Positions 1 to 9,069 of a DNA stretch of 64,000 nt are shown here, piece after piece. Source of the stretch: Acidobacteriaceae bacterium (GTDB taxonomy: Bacteria > Acidobacteriota > Terriglobia > Terriglobales > Acidobacteriaceae). The DNA lies in the NCBI GenBank assembly GCA_025361625.1, contig JANYKL010000090.1:32315-96314 (forward strand), read 5' to 3'. The notes beneath the pieces are model-generated. The model saw nothing but the letters and a program-made list of their open reading frames with translations, had not been told where the DNA came from and made no database searches. The number at the start of each line of letters is the position of its first letter. Positions within the stretch are counted from its first letter, which is position 1. Position numbers and translations under genes: made by a program.

Positions 1-1
1 G

Positions 2-319
2 CTAACTGCATTTCTCTTTGGCCTGATCCACTACTATGGCCGCGGACTCGAGCACGAGGCTGCGAAGAGCAGGCGGGGTCTTGCGGTTCGCGATCTTCAG
101 CTAGGAAAACTAACTTCCGCGCTTTCAAACCAGGCTCGTTCGAACACGTCGTCCATTGCTGCGAACGCCACTTTGCTGCTGCAAAATTATGGCGGATTTC
201 TTCCCCGCCAGGGGCACGAATATGCCGAGCAGATCAAGGAAGCTTCGGCACAGATGGAGCGCCTGAGGCAGGATCTAGTCGCATCGCAGAACACATACAG
301 CGAGAATCAGGCCGCCTAG
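2..319 (+). CDS. C-terminal end of a membrane/coiled-coil protein (5' partial)
   Basis: An open frame enters from the left edge and stops at TAG 317-319, giving 105 residues with no start in the window. It opens with a hydrophobic stretch (LTAFLFGLIHYYG), the end of a membrane segment. A charged, Ala/Gln/Glu-rich helical tail follows (for example EYAEQIKEASAQMERLRQD) that looks able to form a coiled coil. Codon choice is like that of the confident genes nearby. I do not recognise the family; a membrane-anchored protein with a cytoplasmic or periplasmic helical tail is all that can be said. Confidence 0.5.
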   Translation, partial: LTAFLFGLIHYYGRGLEHEAAKSRRGLAVRDLQLGKLTSALSNQARSNTSSIAANATLLLQNYGGFLPRQGHEYAEQIKEASAQMERLRQDLVASQNTYSENQAA

Positions 320-501
320 CCTCACATCTATAACCAGCACTCCCCCCACAGAATCTGAATGTGGCTCGTTTCTTCGTAGCCATCCTGCCACAAATAAGCA
401 TCCAAGACCTCTGTTCATGGAGAGCTTCGATTTCAATGAAGCGTGAAGGCCTGGTAAAGGTCAATTGTTTTCTGCGAAAGCGAGGATTGTCAAAACTTCA
501 C

Positions 502-1383
502 ATGCGTATTTTAAAAGCAGGTCTAGCAAGTGTAATTGCGCTTGCGTTATCGGTAATCGCCGCGCCAGCCGAGACTCCATCTTCAGTGTTCAAGGTGCCA
601 ACCGCGGGGATTGTTTCGGTTGCTCACACATTGAATGCTCCCTCATTGAATATCGAGGCAAGTGCGACCGACTCCGATCTGCCTCGCGATGATTCTTCGA
701 CAGCGCGTACGGAGTCAGGGCCGCACAAGGGATTCATGGGCCGCGTGGTCAAGCGGTTGCTTGACGATCAGAAAGGAATGTATGCCGCTCCCTTCAAGCG
801 CTCGAATATCAAGTGGGACGCACTTTTTCTTGCGGGCACTGGGTCTCTGCTTGCCACCGACCGGCGAATCGAAACGCATGTGCCTCATAGCAATTTCACG
901 CTCGCGCAACGAACCTCGAATGCTGGCTTGGTCGTCGTAGCCGGGTCCGCTGGGGTAGTTTCGCTCTATGGCCTAAAGTCCGACAATGCCCACGCAAAGG
1001 AAGCAGGATTATTGGAAGTTGAGACCCTAGCTAACACATTCCTCGTGTATGCCCCAATGCAGTTGATCGCCGGGCGAGCGCGCCCCGACGAGGGCAATGG
1101 AAAGGGCGACTTCTTGAGTCACCATGCTCTCAACACGTCGTTTCCAGCTGGCCACGCAATGTTTTCCTTCGCTATGGCAACGGTTCTGGCACGGGAGTAC
1201 CCGCGGCCCTGGTTTCGAGTGGTGGCATATGGAGCCGCAACAGTCGTGGCGCTGAGCCGATTCCGAGCCCGCGATCATTGGGCATCCGATACTTTTGTGG
1301 GAGCTGGACTGGGGTTTGCTATCGGATCCCACATTTTTCACGCGCACTGCGATTCCGAGTTGAGCTCATCGTGCCATCGATAA
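502..1383 (+). CDS. PAP2-family acid phosphatase, exported
   Basis: A 293-residue protein of the PAP2 (type 2 phosphatidic acid phosphatase) superfamily, which removes phosphate from lipid phosphates such as undecaprenyl pyrophosphate or phosphatidic acid. All three phosphatase motifs are visible, numbered from this start: the RP of motif 1 (QLIAGRARP, about 186-194), motif 2 FPAGHAMF (PAGH at 215-218) and motif 3 SRFRARDHWASD (252-263), with the catalytic His pair. The ATG at 502 was chosen because it begins a clean signal peptide (MRILKAG, then LASVIALALSVIAAPA). The same frame is open upstream to a GTG at 361 and an ATG at 436, so the start is uncertain. The substrate cannot be told from sequence. 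Confidence 0.85.
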   Translation: MRILKAGLASVIALALSVIAAPAETPSSVFKVPTAGIVSVAHTLNAPSLNIEASATDSDLPRDDSSTARTESGPHKGFMGRVVKRLLDDQKGMYAAPFKRSNIKWDALFLAGTGSLLATDRRIETHVPHSNFTLAQRTSNAGLVVVAGSAGVVSLYGLKSDNAHAKEAGLLEVETLANTFLVYAPMQLIAGRARPDEGNGKGDFLSHHALNTSFPAGHAMFSFAMATVLAREYPRPWFRVVAYGAATVVALSRFRARDHWASDTFVGAGLGFAIGSHIFHAHCDSELSSSCHR

Positions 1384-1745
1384 AAACAGGTTTACCCCGA
1401 GGGAAAGCTGCGGAACTAGCCCAGGCCAGGAAACTGGAAGACGCGCCGGGTGAGTCGTAATCGCTTGCTCAGGGCGTATTCGAAGCTAAAACCGTCTTCG
1501 ACTGGGACGCACCCGGCGCTTCCAAACTGTTTTGCAGTTAGCGACAGGCTAACGCACCGGCCGCGGCGCTGATATCGGCTAAAGGCTGTAGTGAACAAAT
1601 CTGGTAGTGGACTGTTTTCACAGATTCTCAAAGATGAGCGCACTACACCATTCATTTAGATAGTGGCGGCAGAAGCCGAGTCGTTTACGCCGTTCATTAT
1701 TCGCCGCTCATTGTTCCCCGTTCATTGTTCGCCGCTGTTCGTCCC
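1384..1745. other. Intergenic region between convergent genes, with an inverted repeat
   Basis: No convincing gene lies between these two convergent genes. A perfect 10-bp inverted repeat (gcgccgggtg at 1443-1452, cacccggcgc at 1510-1519) could fold into a stem with a loop of about 57 nt. Next to the end of the propeller gene, about 1690-1757, the plus strand repeats variants of cgttcattgttcgccg two to three times. No T-run follows the inverted repeat, so it is not a classical terminator. Confidence 0.4.
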
Positions 1746-4700
1746 TCATTGTTCGTTGGGAACCTTGATCGGCTCGAACGCAGCTTGCTGCAACTTCTCG
1801 TTTAATTGCCGCAGCGTCGTTTGCTTAAATTTCTCCCACTCGGCAACTCGCTTCTTCGCCTGCTCACTTGCTTCCTTGTAAACCGCGAGAGCTTGCGACG
1901 GGACAGCGCGATCTCCGCCCTCGACGACTCGAAGTACAGAGGCCAAAGCATCGGCGGCCTCCTGCAATCCCTTTGCGCCACGGTTTCGCCCGTCGCCGGA
2001 AACGATTGCAGTCATCGAAACTTGCGAGTCGCGCAGACTTGAGGCAAGATTGCCCGCGCCGTCACTCGGTTGATTTGGCCCAGGGGTATGAATGTCGTCA
2101 GTTTGTCCACTAGCATTTGCCTTAGTTTCATCGCTGGCAAGCTGCTTTTGCATCGAACCGATCTGTTCGATCACGCGCCGCGCACTGTCAGTTTCCCCGA
2201 AAATCTGAAGGCCCAACTGCAACTGCTGAGCGAGGTCTTCAGGCTTTGTGGGCGAGCGGGGATCCATCGTGAGATGGAGAGGTTGCTCTTGTACCTTGCC
2301 ATCGACTGTCAGACGCACCCGATAGGTTCCAGGCACGGCCTTTGGAGCAAGCGGCGGACCATCCTCGTCTTGCGCTTGCTCTTGAATGAGGCCCGCCCAT
2401 CGCAGATCCCACACGAAGCGATGCATACCGGCGCTGGTCGCCGGATCTTGGGGGAGCGTTAGCCAGCGCTCGGCGATGGGGACTGGGCCACGCTTTTCCG
2501 CGGCCTTTGCAGCGGAATGGTTTTCCGACGAAAACTGGCGAACCAGCTTTTTTTGTGCATCGATAATCTCCAGTTGAACGCTTTTCGCATCGCCAGAAAG
2601 AACGTAATCAATGATCGCACCGCTAGGCGGGTTATCTGCTGTCGGCTCCTCCGGAGGAAGCGGCGTACCTGGGAAACTATCGTTGTCGATGCGAACCGCC
2701 TCCGCCGGGCGAAACAAAAACGGGGCATTCTTTTTCAGTGCTTCGTTCATCTCACGTAACGGGGAAATATCGTCTAATACCCAGAACGAACGTCCGTGAG
2801 TAGCGATCACCAAGTCGTCGCCGTGGACGTTGAGATCACGCACTGAGGTTGCAGGTAGATTCATCTGGATCGACTGCCAACGATCACCGTCGTCGAACGA
2901 AACGTAGACGCCCAATTCAGTCCCGGCGAAAAGCAATCCTCTACGCTTTGGATCTTCTCGTACGGCACGCATGAAAGCGGGAGCGGTCATTCCCTCGTTG
3001 ATTCGCTGCCATGTAGCGCCATAGTCGCGCGTGCGATAAAGGTAGGGAGCCTGATCATCGAGGCGGCTGCGATCGACAGCCGCGTATGCCACCGCGGGAT
3101 CGAAATGCGATGCTTCGATCATCGAAATCTTGCTCCAGTCGCTCAATCCGGGGGGAGTGACGTTTTTCCAGGTCTTTCCGTCATCGCGAGTCACGTGGAT
3201 CAGGCCGGAATCGCTACCTGCCCAAATGACCTCGCGCCGAATAGGCGATGCCGCGATCGCGTACACCACTCCAAAGCCAGTGGCTTTCGCGTTTTCGACC
3301 GTCGGTTCCGGTGCTGACGAGCCTTGCGAAGGTGCAGCCTGCTCCTTTTGGGTCTTCGAGGTTTCGTCCTTGGAGACCTGTTTCTGCGCAGAACTTTCGC
3401 GGTCGTCGTATGTCTGTTCTGATCCAGTGAGATCGGGGCTGATAGTCTCCCAGTTCAATCCACCGTCCATCGTTTTCATGACGTACTGCGTTCCGAGGTA
3501 CAGCGCTTTGGGATCGGCGGCCGAAGCTGCCAACACTGGAGTCCACGGGGCTCGATACTTGCGCTTATTAATCTCGGTGCCAAACGACATTGCCGGCCAA
3601 GGTGTGATGTCCTGGCTGAGTCCGGTTTTTTTGTTAAAGCGAGCGATGGGACCAAATGTCCCGCTCAGGTAAATAATGTTCGGGTTCGCTGCATCGACGA
3701 CGAGGTATCCACTCTCGCTTTCGCCTGCCGTGATCCAGTCGCGTGGTGTGATTCGCGCGTGGTCGGTACGACTGACCACGGCGGCGCTGCCGCTATCCTG
3801 CTGTGCGCCGTAGACGGTGTAGGGGAACTGATTGTCGGTGGTTACGTGATAGAACTGCGCCGTGGGTTGGTTATACCAGGTGCTCCAGGTCTCTCCTCGA
3901 TTCAAACTGACCGTCGTTCCTTGATCGGTCCCGAGCACCATGCGCGAAGAATTTTTTGGATCGATCCATAACTGGTGATAGTCGTCTCCGCCGGGAGCGC
4001 CGCGCAGAACCGAGATAGTTTTCCCACCATCTTCCGACCGATAAAGGGCGACGTTCGGCATGTAGAGCACGTCCGCATTTTCCGGATCGACCGTCACTCG
4101 GTTGAAATACCACGCCCGGCTGGTAAGCCGCGGGTCGGCATTCGCGAGCGTCCAATGATCGCCACCATCGTCAGAACGGTAAAGTCCAGATTTTTCTGGC
4201 TGTGCCTTGACCGAGATGAGAGCGTAAGTGCGGCGTCCATCCGGAGCGACATCAACGCCAACCCTTCCCCAATCACCATCTGGGAGTCCATTGCCTTGCA
4301 GTCGCGACCAGCTCTTGCCTGCGTCTTGCGAGCGGTAGAGACCTCCTCCAGGACCATCGATAGGAGCGTATGTGCTCCACGGCGGACGATGGCTGTGCCA
4401 CGCTCCGGCAAAAAAAAGAGAAGGCACCGAACTTGCCATGGCCAGATCGGAGATCCCGATTTCAGGGCCAAGATTCAGCGCCAGCGTCCAATGCTCCCCT
4501 CCATCGGTCGATTTATAAACACCGCGCTCCGGATTCGGACCGTACGCGTGCCCCAGGGCCCCGACGTAAACGACGGATGCATTCTGGGGATCGACAACGA
4601 TACGGCTGATTTGACGCGTGCCTTCAAGGCCGATGTGTTTCCAGGTTGTGCCGCCATCGCCTGACCGGTACATTCCGATGCCCGAAGAAAGATCCGAGCG

Positions 4701-5048
4701 GATATCAGTCTCGCCGGTTCCGGCGTAAATAATTTTTGGATCAGAAGGAGCTATCGCGAGAGCGCCGATCGAACCGACGGGCTGGCCATCGAAAATCGGC
4801 GTCCAAACGGCACCGGCGTCGGTGGTCTTCCATATGCCGCCATTGACGGATCCAAAGTAGAAAATCGCAGCGTCGCCGGCGATTCCCGCAACCGCGACGA
4901 CGCGGCCTCCACGAAACGGGCCGATCATTCGCCACTTGAGATCACCCATCGACGCGGGAGATACGGTTTGCGCTAATAATGCCGCGGTCGGAATGAGGCA
5001 AACGATAAAAGCAAACAACCGGACGCAATGGGAACGGAATATGCGCAA
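1746..5048 (-). CDS. Secreted sortilin/VPS10-like beta-propeller protein (BNR repeats)
   Basis: An 1100-residue exported protein. After a signal peptide (RLFAFIVCLIPTAALLAQ) come about eleven Asp-box/BNR repeats of the form S-x-D-x-G-x-x-W, for example TTDAGAVW, SGDGGTTW, STDGGEHW, SQDAGKSW, SDDGGDHW, TMDGGLNW, TRDDGKTW and TRDYGATW. These build one or two beta-propellers over roughly residues 40-720. The C-terminal third (about 760-1000) looks like beta-sandwich modules and includes the phrase FVWDLRW. Acidobacteria carry many such VPS10/sortilin-like proteins, often labelled glycosyl hydrolases; no sialidase catalytic set was identified, so an enzymatic role is not claimed. It is a single-gene unit facing away from the membrane-protein gene at 5172. 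Confidence 0.85.
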   Translation of the reverse strand: MRIFRSHCVRLFAFIVCLIPTAALLAQTVSPASMGDLKWRMIGPFRGGRVVAVAGIAGDAAIFYFGSVNGGIWKTTDAGAVWTPIFDGQPVGSIGALAIAPSDPKIIYAGTGETDIRSDLSSGIGMYRSGDGGTTWKHIGLEGTRQISRIVVDPQNASVVYVGALGHAYGPNPERGVYKSTDGGEHWTLALNLGPEIGISDLAMASSVPSLFFAGAWHSHRPPWSTYAPIDGPGGGLYRSQDAGKSWSRLQGNGLPDGDWGRVGVDVAPDGRRTYALISVKAQPEKSGLYRSDDGGDHWTLANADPRLTSRAWYFNRVTVDPENADVLYMPNVALYRSEDGGKTISVLRGAPGGDDYHQLWIDPKNSSRMVLGTDQGTTVSLNRGETWSTWYNQPTAQFYHVTTDNQFPYTVYGAQQDSGSAAVVSRTDHARITPRDWITAGESESGYLVVDAANPNIIYLSGTFGPIARFNKKTGLSQDITPWPAMSFGTEINKRKYRAPWTPVLAASAADPKALYLGTQYVMKTMDGGLNWETISPDLTGSEQTYDDRESSAQKQVSKDETSKTQKEQAAPSQGSSAPEPTVENAKATGFGVVYAIAASPIRREVIWAGSDSGLIHVTRDDGKTWKNVTPPGLSDWSKISMIEASHFDPAVAYAAVDRSRLDDQAPYLYRTRDYGATWQRINEGMTAPAFMRAVREDPKRRGLLFAGTELGVYVSFDDGDRWQSIQMNLPATSVRDLNVHGDDLVIATHGRSFWVLDDISPLREMNEALKKNAPFLFRPAEAVRIDNDSFPGTPLPPEEPTADNPPSGAIIDYVLSGDAKSVQLEIIDAQKKLVRQFSSENHSAAKAAEKRGPVPIAERWLTLPQDPATSAGMHRFVWDLRWAGLIQEQAQDEDGPPLAPKAVPGTYRVRLTVDGKVQEQPLHLTMDPRSPTKPEDLAQQLQLGLQIFGETDSARRVIEQIGSMQKQLASDETKANASGQTDDIHTPGPNQPSDGAGNLASSLRDSQVSMTAIVSGDGRNRGAKGLQEAADALASVLRVVEGGDRAVPSQALAVYKEASEQAKKRVAEWEKFKQTTLRQLNEKLQQAAFEPIKVPNEQ

Positions 5049-5171
5049 TCTGACGCCTCGTGTTTAAATTTTGTGACCTGTCTTCACTTATAGCGATTGA
5101 GTCGAGATTTTACGCCAGCGCGGTTGCGAATGTAACTTGCCGCTTCATTCATCAACGATGTCTAATGTTGC

Positions 5172-5711
5172 ATGCGTCTAGACGATGCTGCCGTTCTGGC
5201 TATCATCCTGCTTGTCATGGTGGTGGGATTGCTGTTGCTGCTGCACCGCACTCGCCTTGGGTCCCTGGTACACGAGCAAATCCACGACCGCCCTCGCCGC
5301 CGGCTTTTTCTCGCTTCTGTAAGCTTCTTTCTGACTTTTGCTATCGTGCGGGGAATGGTTTATTGCATACGGCACCAGATACCCCCGTTCCATTACATCG
5401 AGATGGGCGGACGCCATATCCATCACCTGGTCGTTGGGATTTTACTTCTGCTGGGCGTGGGCTATGGATGGTTATGTGAAATTGGCACGGGGGCTGATTC
5501 ATCCTCACGTTTCGCCAGCACAATCATGTCAATTCTCTACGGCGTGGGGGCGGCACTCACACTGGATGAGTTTGCGCTTTGGCTCAACTTGAAAGATGTC
5601 TATTTTGTGCGCGAGGGCCGCTCAAGCATCGACGCGATCATTCTTTTCGGGGCGTTGTTGGCGATTGGCGGTTGGGGAGCCCCTTTGTTTTCCAGAAAGG
5701 CGAAGGGATAG
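5172..5711 (+). CDS. Integral membrane protein, function unknown
   Basis: A 179-residue protein with four to five predicted membrane helices: about residues 6-24, 44-62, 84-103, 115-130 and 155-172. A His-rich turn, GGRHIHHLVVG, sits at the start of the third helix and an acidic turn LTDEFALWL-like (LTLDEFALWLNL) near residue 130. No Shine-Dalgarno is obvious before the ATG; an internal ATG about 15 codons later (MVVGLLLL) is an alternative. I do not recognise the family. It is divergent from the propeller gene, with 123 bp between them. Confidence 0.7.
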   Translation: MRLDDAAVLAIILLVMVVGLLLLLHRTRLGSLVHEQIHDRPRRRLFLASVSFFLTFAIVRGMVYCIRHQIPPFHYIEMGGRHIHHLVVGILLLLGVGYGWLCEIGTGADSSSRFASTIMSILYGVGAALTLDEFALWLNLKDVYFVREGRSSIDAIILFGALLAIGGWGAPLFSRKAKG

Positions 5712-5815
5712 GCCCACCAAAGTACATAAGCTACGGGACGCGAAATCCAGATTGTGATTCGATGCTTCGGTTGAACTAGTTTCAAATTCTCGATCCACCG
5801 ATCAAAAAGGACGCA

Positions 5816-7054
5816 GTGGTAGTATTTCGTGGCGAAAGGATTTTTCGCGCTCCGGCCCATGCAATGACCCACTCCGCCCGCTCCGTCGCCTCTCCCAGAG
5901 TAGTCAGCATCTCTGATCTCCGCGCCATCGCCAAGCGGCGTGTGCCTGGTTCGGTCTTCGATTATCTTGATGGCGGTGCGGAGGGCGAAGTCACTCTGCG
6001 TGAAAATTGTCGCGTGTTTGAAGACGTTACTTTCCGTCCGCGCCATGCAGTTGGGTTCGTCGAGTGTCCGCTGCGCACGCGCGTTCTCGGCTTCGATCTC
6101 GCCGTGCCCTTTCTCCTCGCCCCGGTTGGATATAGCCGCCTGATGCATCCGGCAGGGGAAGTGGCAGCGGCCCGAGCGGCTGGGAATGCAGGAACGGCCT
6201 ACATTCTCTCCACGATTTCCGGTCACAGGCTCGAAGACGTGAAGGCCGCCTCGAAAGGCCCGGTTTTTTATCAGCTCTATTTAATGGGAGGTCGCGGCGC
6301 TGCTGAAGCGGTGATTGACCGGGCTCGCATCGCCGGATTCTCGGCGCTGGTGGTGACGATTGACACGCCTGTCTCCGGTATTCGCGAGCGCGATTTCCGC
6401 AACGGAATGAAAGAATTGGTCAGCGGTAGCGCACTTGATAAAATTCCGTATCTGCCACAAATTCTCGCCCACCCCGGTTGGCTGATGGGCTATTTGCGAG
6501 ACGGCGGAACGCCGCCACTTCCAAACGTCGTGGTTCCTGGCAAAGGCCCAATGCCCCTTGTCGACATCACAGCTGCGCTCGCCGCTTCGACGGTAACTTG
6601 GAGCGATCTCAAATGGATACGCGAACACTGGCGTGGCCCTATCGTCGTCAAGGGAGTTCTGACCGCAGACGACGCGCGGCGTTCAGTGGATGAAGGTGCG
6701 GCCGCAATCTCCGTTTCGAATCATGGAGGCCGCCAACTCGATTGCGTAGAGGCATCGTTGCGCGCGTTACCCGAGGTAGTCAAAGCAGTGCACGGGCAAA
6801 CTGAAATTCTGATGGACGGAGGAATTCGGCGAGGTAGCGACATCATCAAGGCCCTCTGCTTGGGAGCGCGCGCTGTTCTGTGCGGGCGCGCATACGCATA
6901 TGGTCTCGCCGCTGCAGGAGAGGCTGGCGTCAACCGCGCAATCGAAATCCTGCGCACCGATCTCGACCGGTCACTACGACTGGTCGGCTGCCCCAGCGTG
7001 GATCAACTCGACCGCTCCTATGTGAATGTGCCCGCCAACTGGGACGCCGATTAA
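5816..7054 (+). CDS. FMN-dependent alpha-hydroxy-acid oxidase/dehydrogenase (LldD-like)
   Basis: A 412-residue flavoenzyme of the glycolate oxidase / lactate dehydrogenase family, which oxidises 2-hydroxy acids to 2-oxo acids. Visible family features are the N-terminal VFDYLDGGAEGE segment, LLAPVGYSRLMHP (FMN contact), VVKGVLTADDA, the catalytic-His motif SNHGGRQLD and the FMN-phosphate loop LMDGGIRRGSDIIKALCLGA. Start: GTG 5816 has AAGGA four bases upstream. ATG 5864 (MTHSARS) is an alternative that gives 396 residues, closer to the usual 350-400. The substrate could be lactate, glycolate, mandelate or a longer hydroxy acid. Confidence 0.88.
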   Translation: MVVFRGERIFRAPAHAMTHSARSVASPRVVSISDLRAIAKRRVPGSVFDYLDGGAEGEVTLRENCRVFEDVTFRPRHAVGFVECPLRTRVLGFDLAVPFLLAPVGYSRLMHPAGEVAAARAAGNAGTAYILSTISGHRLEDVKAASKGPVFYQLYLMGGRGAAEAVIDRARIAGFSALVVTIDTPVSGIRERDFRNGMKELVSGSALDKIPYLPQILAHPGWLMGYLRDGGTPPLPNVVVPGKGPMPLVDITAALAASTVTWSDLKWIREHWRGPIVVKGVLTADDARRSVDEGAAAISVSNHGGRQLDCVEASLRALPEVVKAVHGQTEILMDGGIRRGSDIIKALCLGARAVLCGRAYAYGLAAAGEAGVNRAIEILRTDLDRSLRLVGCPSVDQLDRSYVNVPANWDAD

Positions 7055-7060
7055 TTTCAG

Positions 7061-7252
7061 CTATGCTGCGCTTTTGTGCTCCAGAACTAAGTGGCGCTCA
7101 AACGCCCTCATCAATTGCTGTTGGAAGTCAAGCAGCTCAGGACGATGCTGGGTTGACGCTGCTTTGAAACATTTGTCCGGGCAGGTGGAGCAACATGCCT
7201 CCACCGGGATATTTGCGAGCCATTTAGTCACGCGAAGCGTTGGATTCTTCAT
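7061..7252 (-). CDS. Small cysteine-containing protein (63 aa)
   Basis: A 63-residue protein with a CCSTCPDKCF cluster (four Cys within nine residues) that could bind zinc or an iron-sulfur centre, and an amphipathic helix rich in Gln/Arg/His near the C-terminus (LDFQQQLMRAFERHL). The gene reads convincingly because AGGGGA sits just upstream of its ATG on the minus strand. It also begins immediately after the terminator of the csbD-like gene, so it probably has its own promoter. I do not recognise a named family; short proteins with this Cys pattern in acidobacterial genomes are uncharacterised as far as I know. Confidence 0.6.
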   Translation of the reverse strand: MKNPTLRVTKWLANIPVEACCSTCPDKCFKAASTQHRPELLDFQQQLMRAFERHLVLEHKSAA

Positions 7253-7263
7253 GGCGATCCCCT

Positions 7264-7303
7264 AAAAAATAATGAGCGCTCAGGTCGTTCGTGAGCGCTC
7301 ATT
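7264..7303 (-). terminator. Rho-independent terminator of the csbD-like gene
   Basis: A perfect 12-bp inverted repeat (aatgagcgctca at 7271-7282, tgagcgctcatt at 7292-7303) with a 9-nt loop. Read on the minus strand it is followed at once by ATTTTTTAGG, a run of six T. It lies 22 bp past the stop of the csbD-like gene, the standard place for an intrinsic terminator. Confidence 0.9.
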
Positions 7304-7325
7304 GAAATCTCAAACTGACTACTCA

Positions 7326-7628
7326 CTACGCAGAGTGTCGCTGTTTGAAGTCGTCGATCTTCTCATTGACTTTGTTTTTCGCGTTGTCGATCGACTGGCT
7401 TACTTTGTTGCGGTTTTGATCTGCACCCCGATTTACTTCATCGCGGTGAGAATCAGCCGCAGTATTCGCGGCGTCTTTGGCCTTACCCCACGTTTCTTTA
7501 GCGGCGCCCTTCGCTTGGTCGGCAACGCCCTTGTTCGCCAAATTCTCGCTGTGAACGGCTTCGCCCACACCCTGCTTCAGTTTTCCCATACCCTGATCGA
7601 ACTTACCCTCAACCTGATCCTTATTCAT
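7326..7628 (-). CDS. CsbD-like stress-response protein
   Basis: A 100-residue, highly charged, all-helical protein of the CsbD family. The family signature is the N-terminal MNKDQVEGKFDQGMGKLKQG followed by Ala/Lys/Asp-rich amphipathic repeats (AKGAAKETWGKAKDAANTA). CsbD proteins are small, abundant and induced by general stress in many bacteria; their biochemical role is not established. A strong Shine-Dalgarno (AAAGGAG, eight bases before the ATG on the minus strand) and a strong terminator fit a highly expressed single-gene unit. It is longer than the usual ~60-70 residues because of a second repeat-like half (residues 55-100). Confidence 0.85.
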   Translation of the reverse strand: MNKDQVEGKFDQGMGKLKQGVGEAVHSENLANKGVADQAKGAAKETWGKAKDAANTAADSHRDEVNRGADQNRNKVSQSIDNAKNKVNEKIDDFKQRHSA

Positions 7629-7798
7629 GGAATTCTCCTTTGTTGAAAGTTCGAATTGCGGTTGCGAGGACGCTCTGACATTCTCGCTTGATTAAGAGCC
7701 TAATCCTGGACCTTCTCGGGGCAAATAGGGCCAATACCGTATTAAAATCGGCTCTACACATCAGGGACGTAAGTCGAGGTAATCAAAAGGGATCGCGG

Positions 7799-8950
7799 AT
7801 GACGGCGGTTGACTCAAAAATGAGATTGCAGTATTTCACCAATACACTCGGCGATATCGTATCGACTATACGTACTCTGGTTGAAATGGAATCGCCGAGC
7901 GATGACAAGGCCGCAGTCGACCGCCTATCAGAATTTGTGGCGCATGAATTTTCTGGCGCCGGTGGGAACCTGAGAATTCATCAATCGAAGAGGTATGGCA
8001 ATCATCTTCAGATTGATTTCTCGAGCAAAGAGGGCTCGAAGCCAGTGTTGCTGCTGGGACACTACGACACCGTCTATCCAATCGGGACACTGAATACAAT
8101 GCCGTGTCGCGCCGACGGTGACAAGTTATTGGGGCCTGGCGTGCTGGACATGAAATCAGGCATCGCGTTGATGATTCATGCAATTCGCGGCCTTCAGGAA
8201 TGGCACGGCCAATTGCCGCGGCCGGTATCGGTCTTGCTGGTGTCCGACGAAGAAGTGGGCAGCGCCTCATCGCGACCGATCACGGAAAAGCTCGCAAAAA
8301 AGGCGGCTGCGGTACTGGTCCTCGAGGCTCCCTACGGACTGCACGGCGCCTTGAAGACCAGGCGAAAAGGCGTGGGCGAGTATCTAGTTAAGGTGACCGG
8401 GAAGGCGGCGCACTCCGGGCTCGATTTCGAAAAGGGTGCCAATGCGATTGTCGAGTTGGCGCGACAGATCGAAAAGATCGCGGGCTTTACGGATTTGGAC
8501 AAGGGATTGACACTGAACGTCGGAAGGGTCAGCGGCGGTTCTCGAACCAATGTCGTGCCAGCGGAGGCCGCCGCGGAAGTCGACGTTCGCATCGCGCGCA
8601 TGAAAGATGCCGCCGCAATCGAGAAAAAAATGTATGGGCTCCGTGTTTTTAACCGCAAATGCAAAATCCAGGTTACTGGAGGCATGAATCGCCCTCCGAT
8701 GGAACGAACGACAGGGGTCGCCGCGCTCTATAAGAAAGCAGAAAGCATCGCCCAGGATCTGGGATGGAAATTGGAAGAGGCTGCGGTCGGCGGTGGATCC
8801 GATGGCAACTTTACGTCCGCACTCGGCGTTCCGACTTTGGACGGACTGGGAGGCGTTGGCGACGGAGCGCATGCTATCCACGAATACATTTTGATCTCCG
8901 AATTGCCGCGACGCGCTGCTTTGTTGGCGGGACTGATCGAGAAGGCATAA
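7799..8950 (+). CDS. M20-family metallopeptidase (carboxypeptidase G2-like)
   Basis: A 383-residue zinc peptidase of family M20. Metal and catalytic residues are in order: LLLGHYDTVYP (His and catalytic Asp), GPGVLDMKSGIALM (bridging Asp), SDEEVGS (catalytic and metal Glu), VLEAPYG (third metal ligand region), a dimerisation domain at about residues 180-290, and the last ligand in the C-terminal GDGAHAIHEY. This arrangement is typical of glutamate carboxypeptidase / CPG2-like members. ATG 7799 was chosen because AAAAGGGA precedes it by seven bases; the frame is open upstream to 7688 but that part has no family similarity. No signal peptide is seen, so it is probably cytoplasmic. Confidence 0.88.
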   Translation: MTAVDSKMRLQYFTNTLGDIVSTIRTLVEMESPSDDKAAVDRLSEFVAHEFSGAGGNLRIHQSKRYGNHLQIDFSSKEGSKPVLLLGHYDTVYPIGTLNTMPCRADGDKLLGPGVLDMKSGIALMIHAIRGLQEWHGQLPRPVSVLLVSDEEVGSASSRPITEKLAKKAAAVLVLEAPYGLHGALKTRRKGVGEYLVKVTGKAAHSGLDFEKGANAIVELARQIEKIAGFTDLDKGLTLNVGRVSGGSRTNVVPAEAAAEVDVRIARMKDAAAIEKKMYGLRVFNRKCKIQVTGGMNRPPMERTTGVAALYKKAESIAQDLGWKLEEAAVGGGSDGNFTSALGVPTLDGLGGVGDGAHAIHEYILISELPRRAALLAGLIEKA

Positions 8951-9069
8951 ACATTGCGACGCTGGCCAGCGCGCCCGCTCGCGGTGCCAGCCGTTTTGAC
9001 CCACGGGGTCAGGCTGACTAGAATTCGAAAAGACGGTAGTCCATTGGGGAAGACCGACGGGGAGGCATT

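Noticed and set aside
1690..1757. Short repeats of cgttcattgttcgccg, looked at as a CRISPR or satellite
   Set aside because: Only two to three imperfect units, no spacer regularity and next to the end of a gene.
5816..5863. The 16-residue N-terminal extension of the FMN oxidase as a signal peptide
   Set aside because: It is short and Arg-rich without a hydrophobic core; either a start choice issue or a plain extension.
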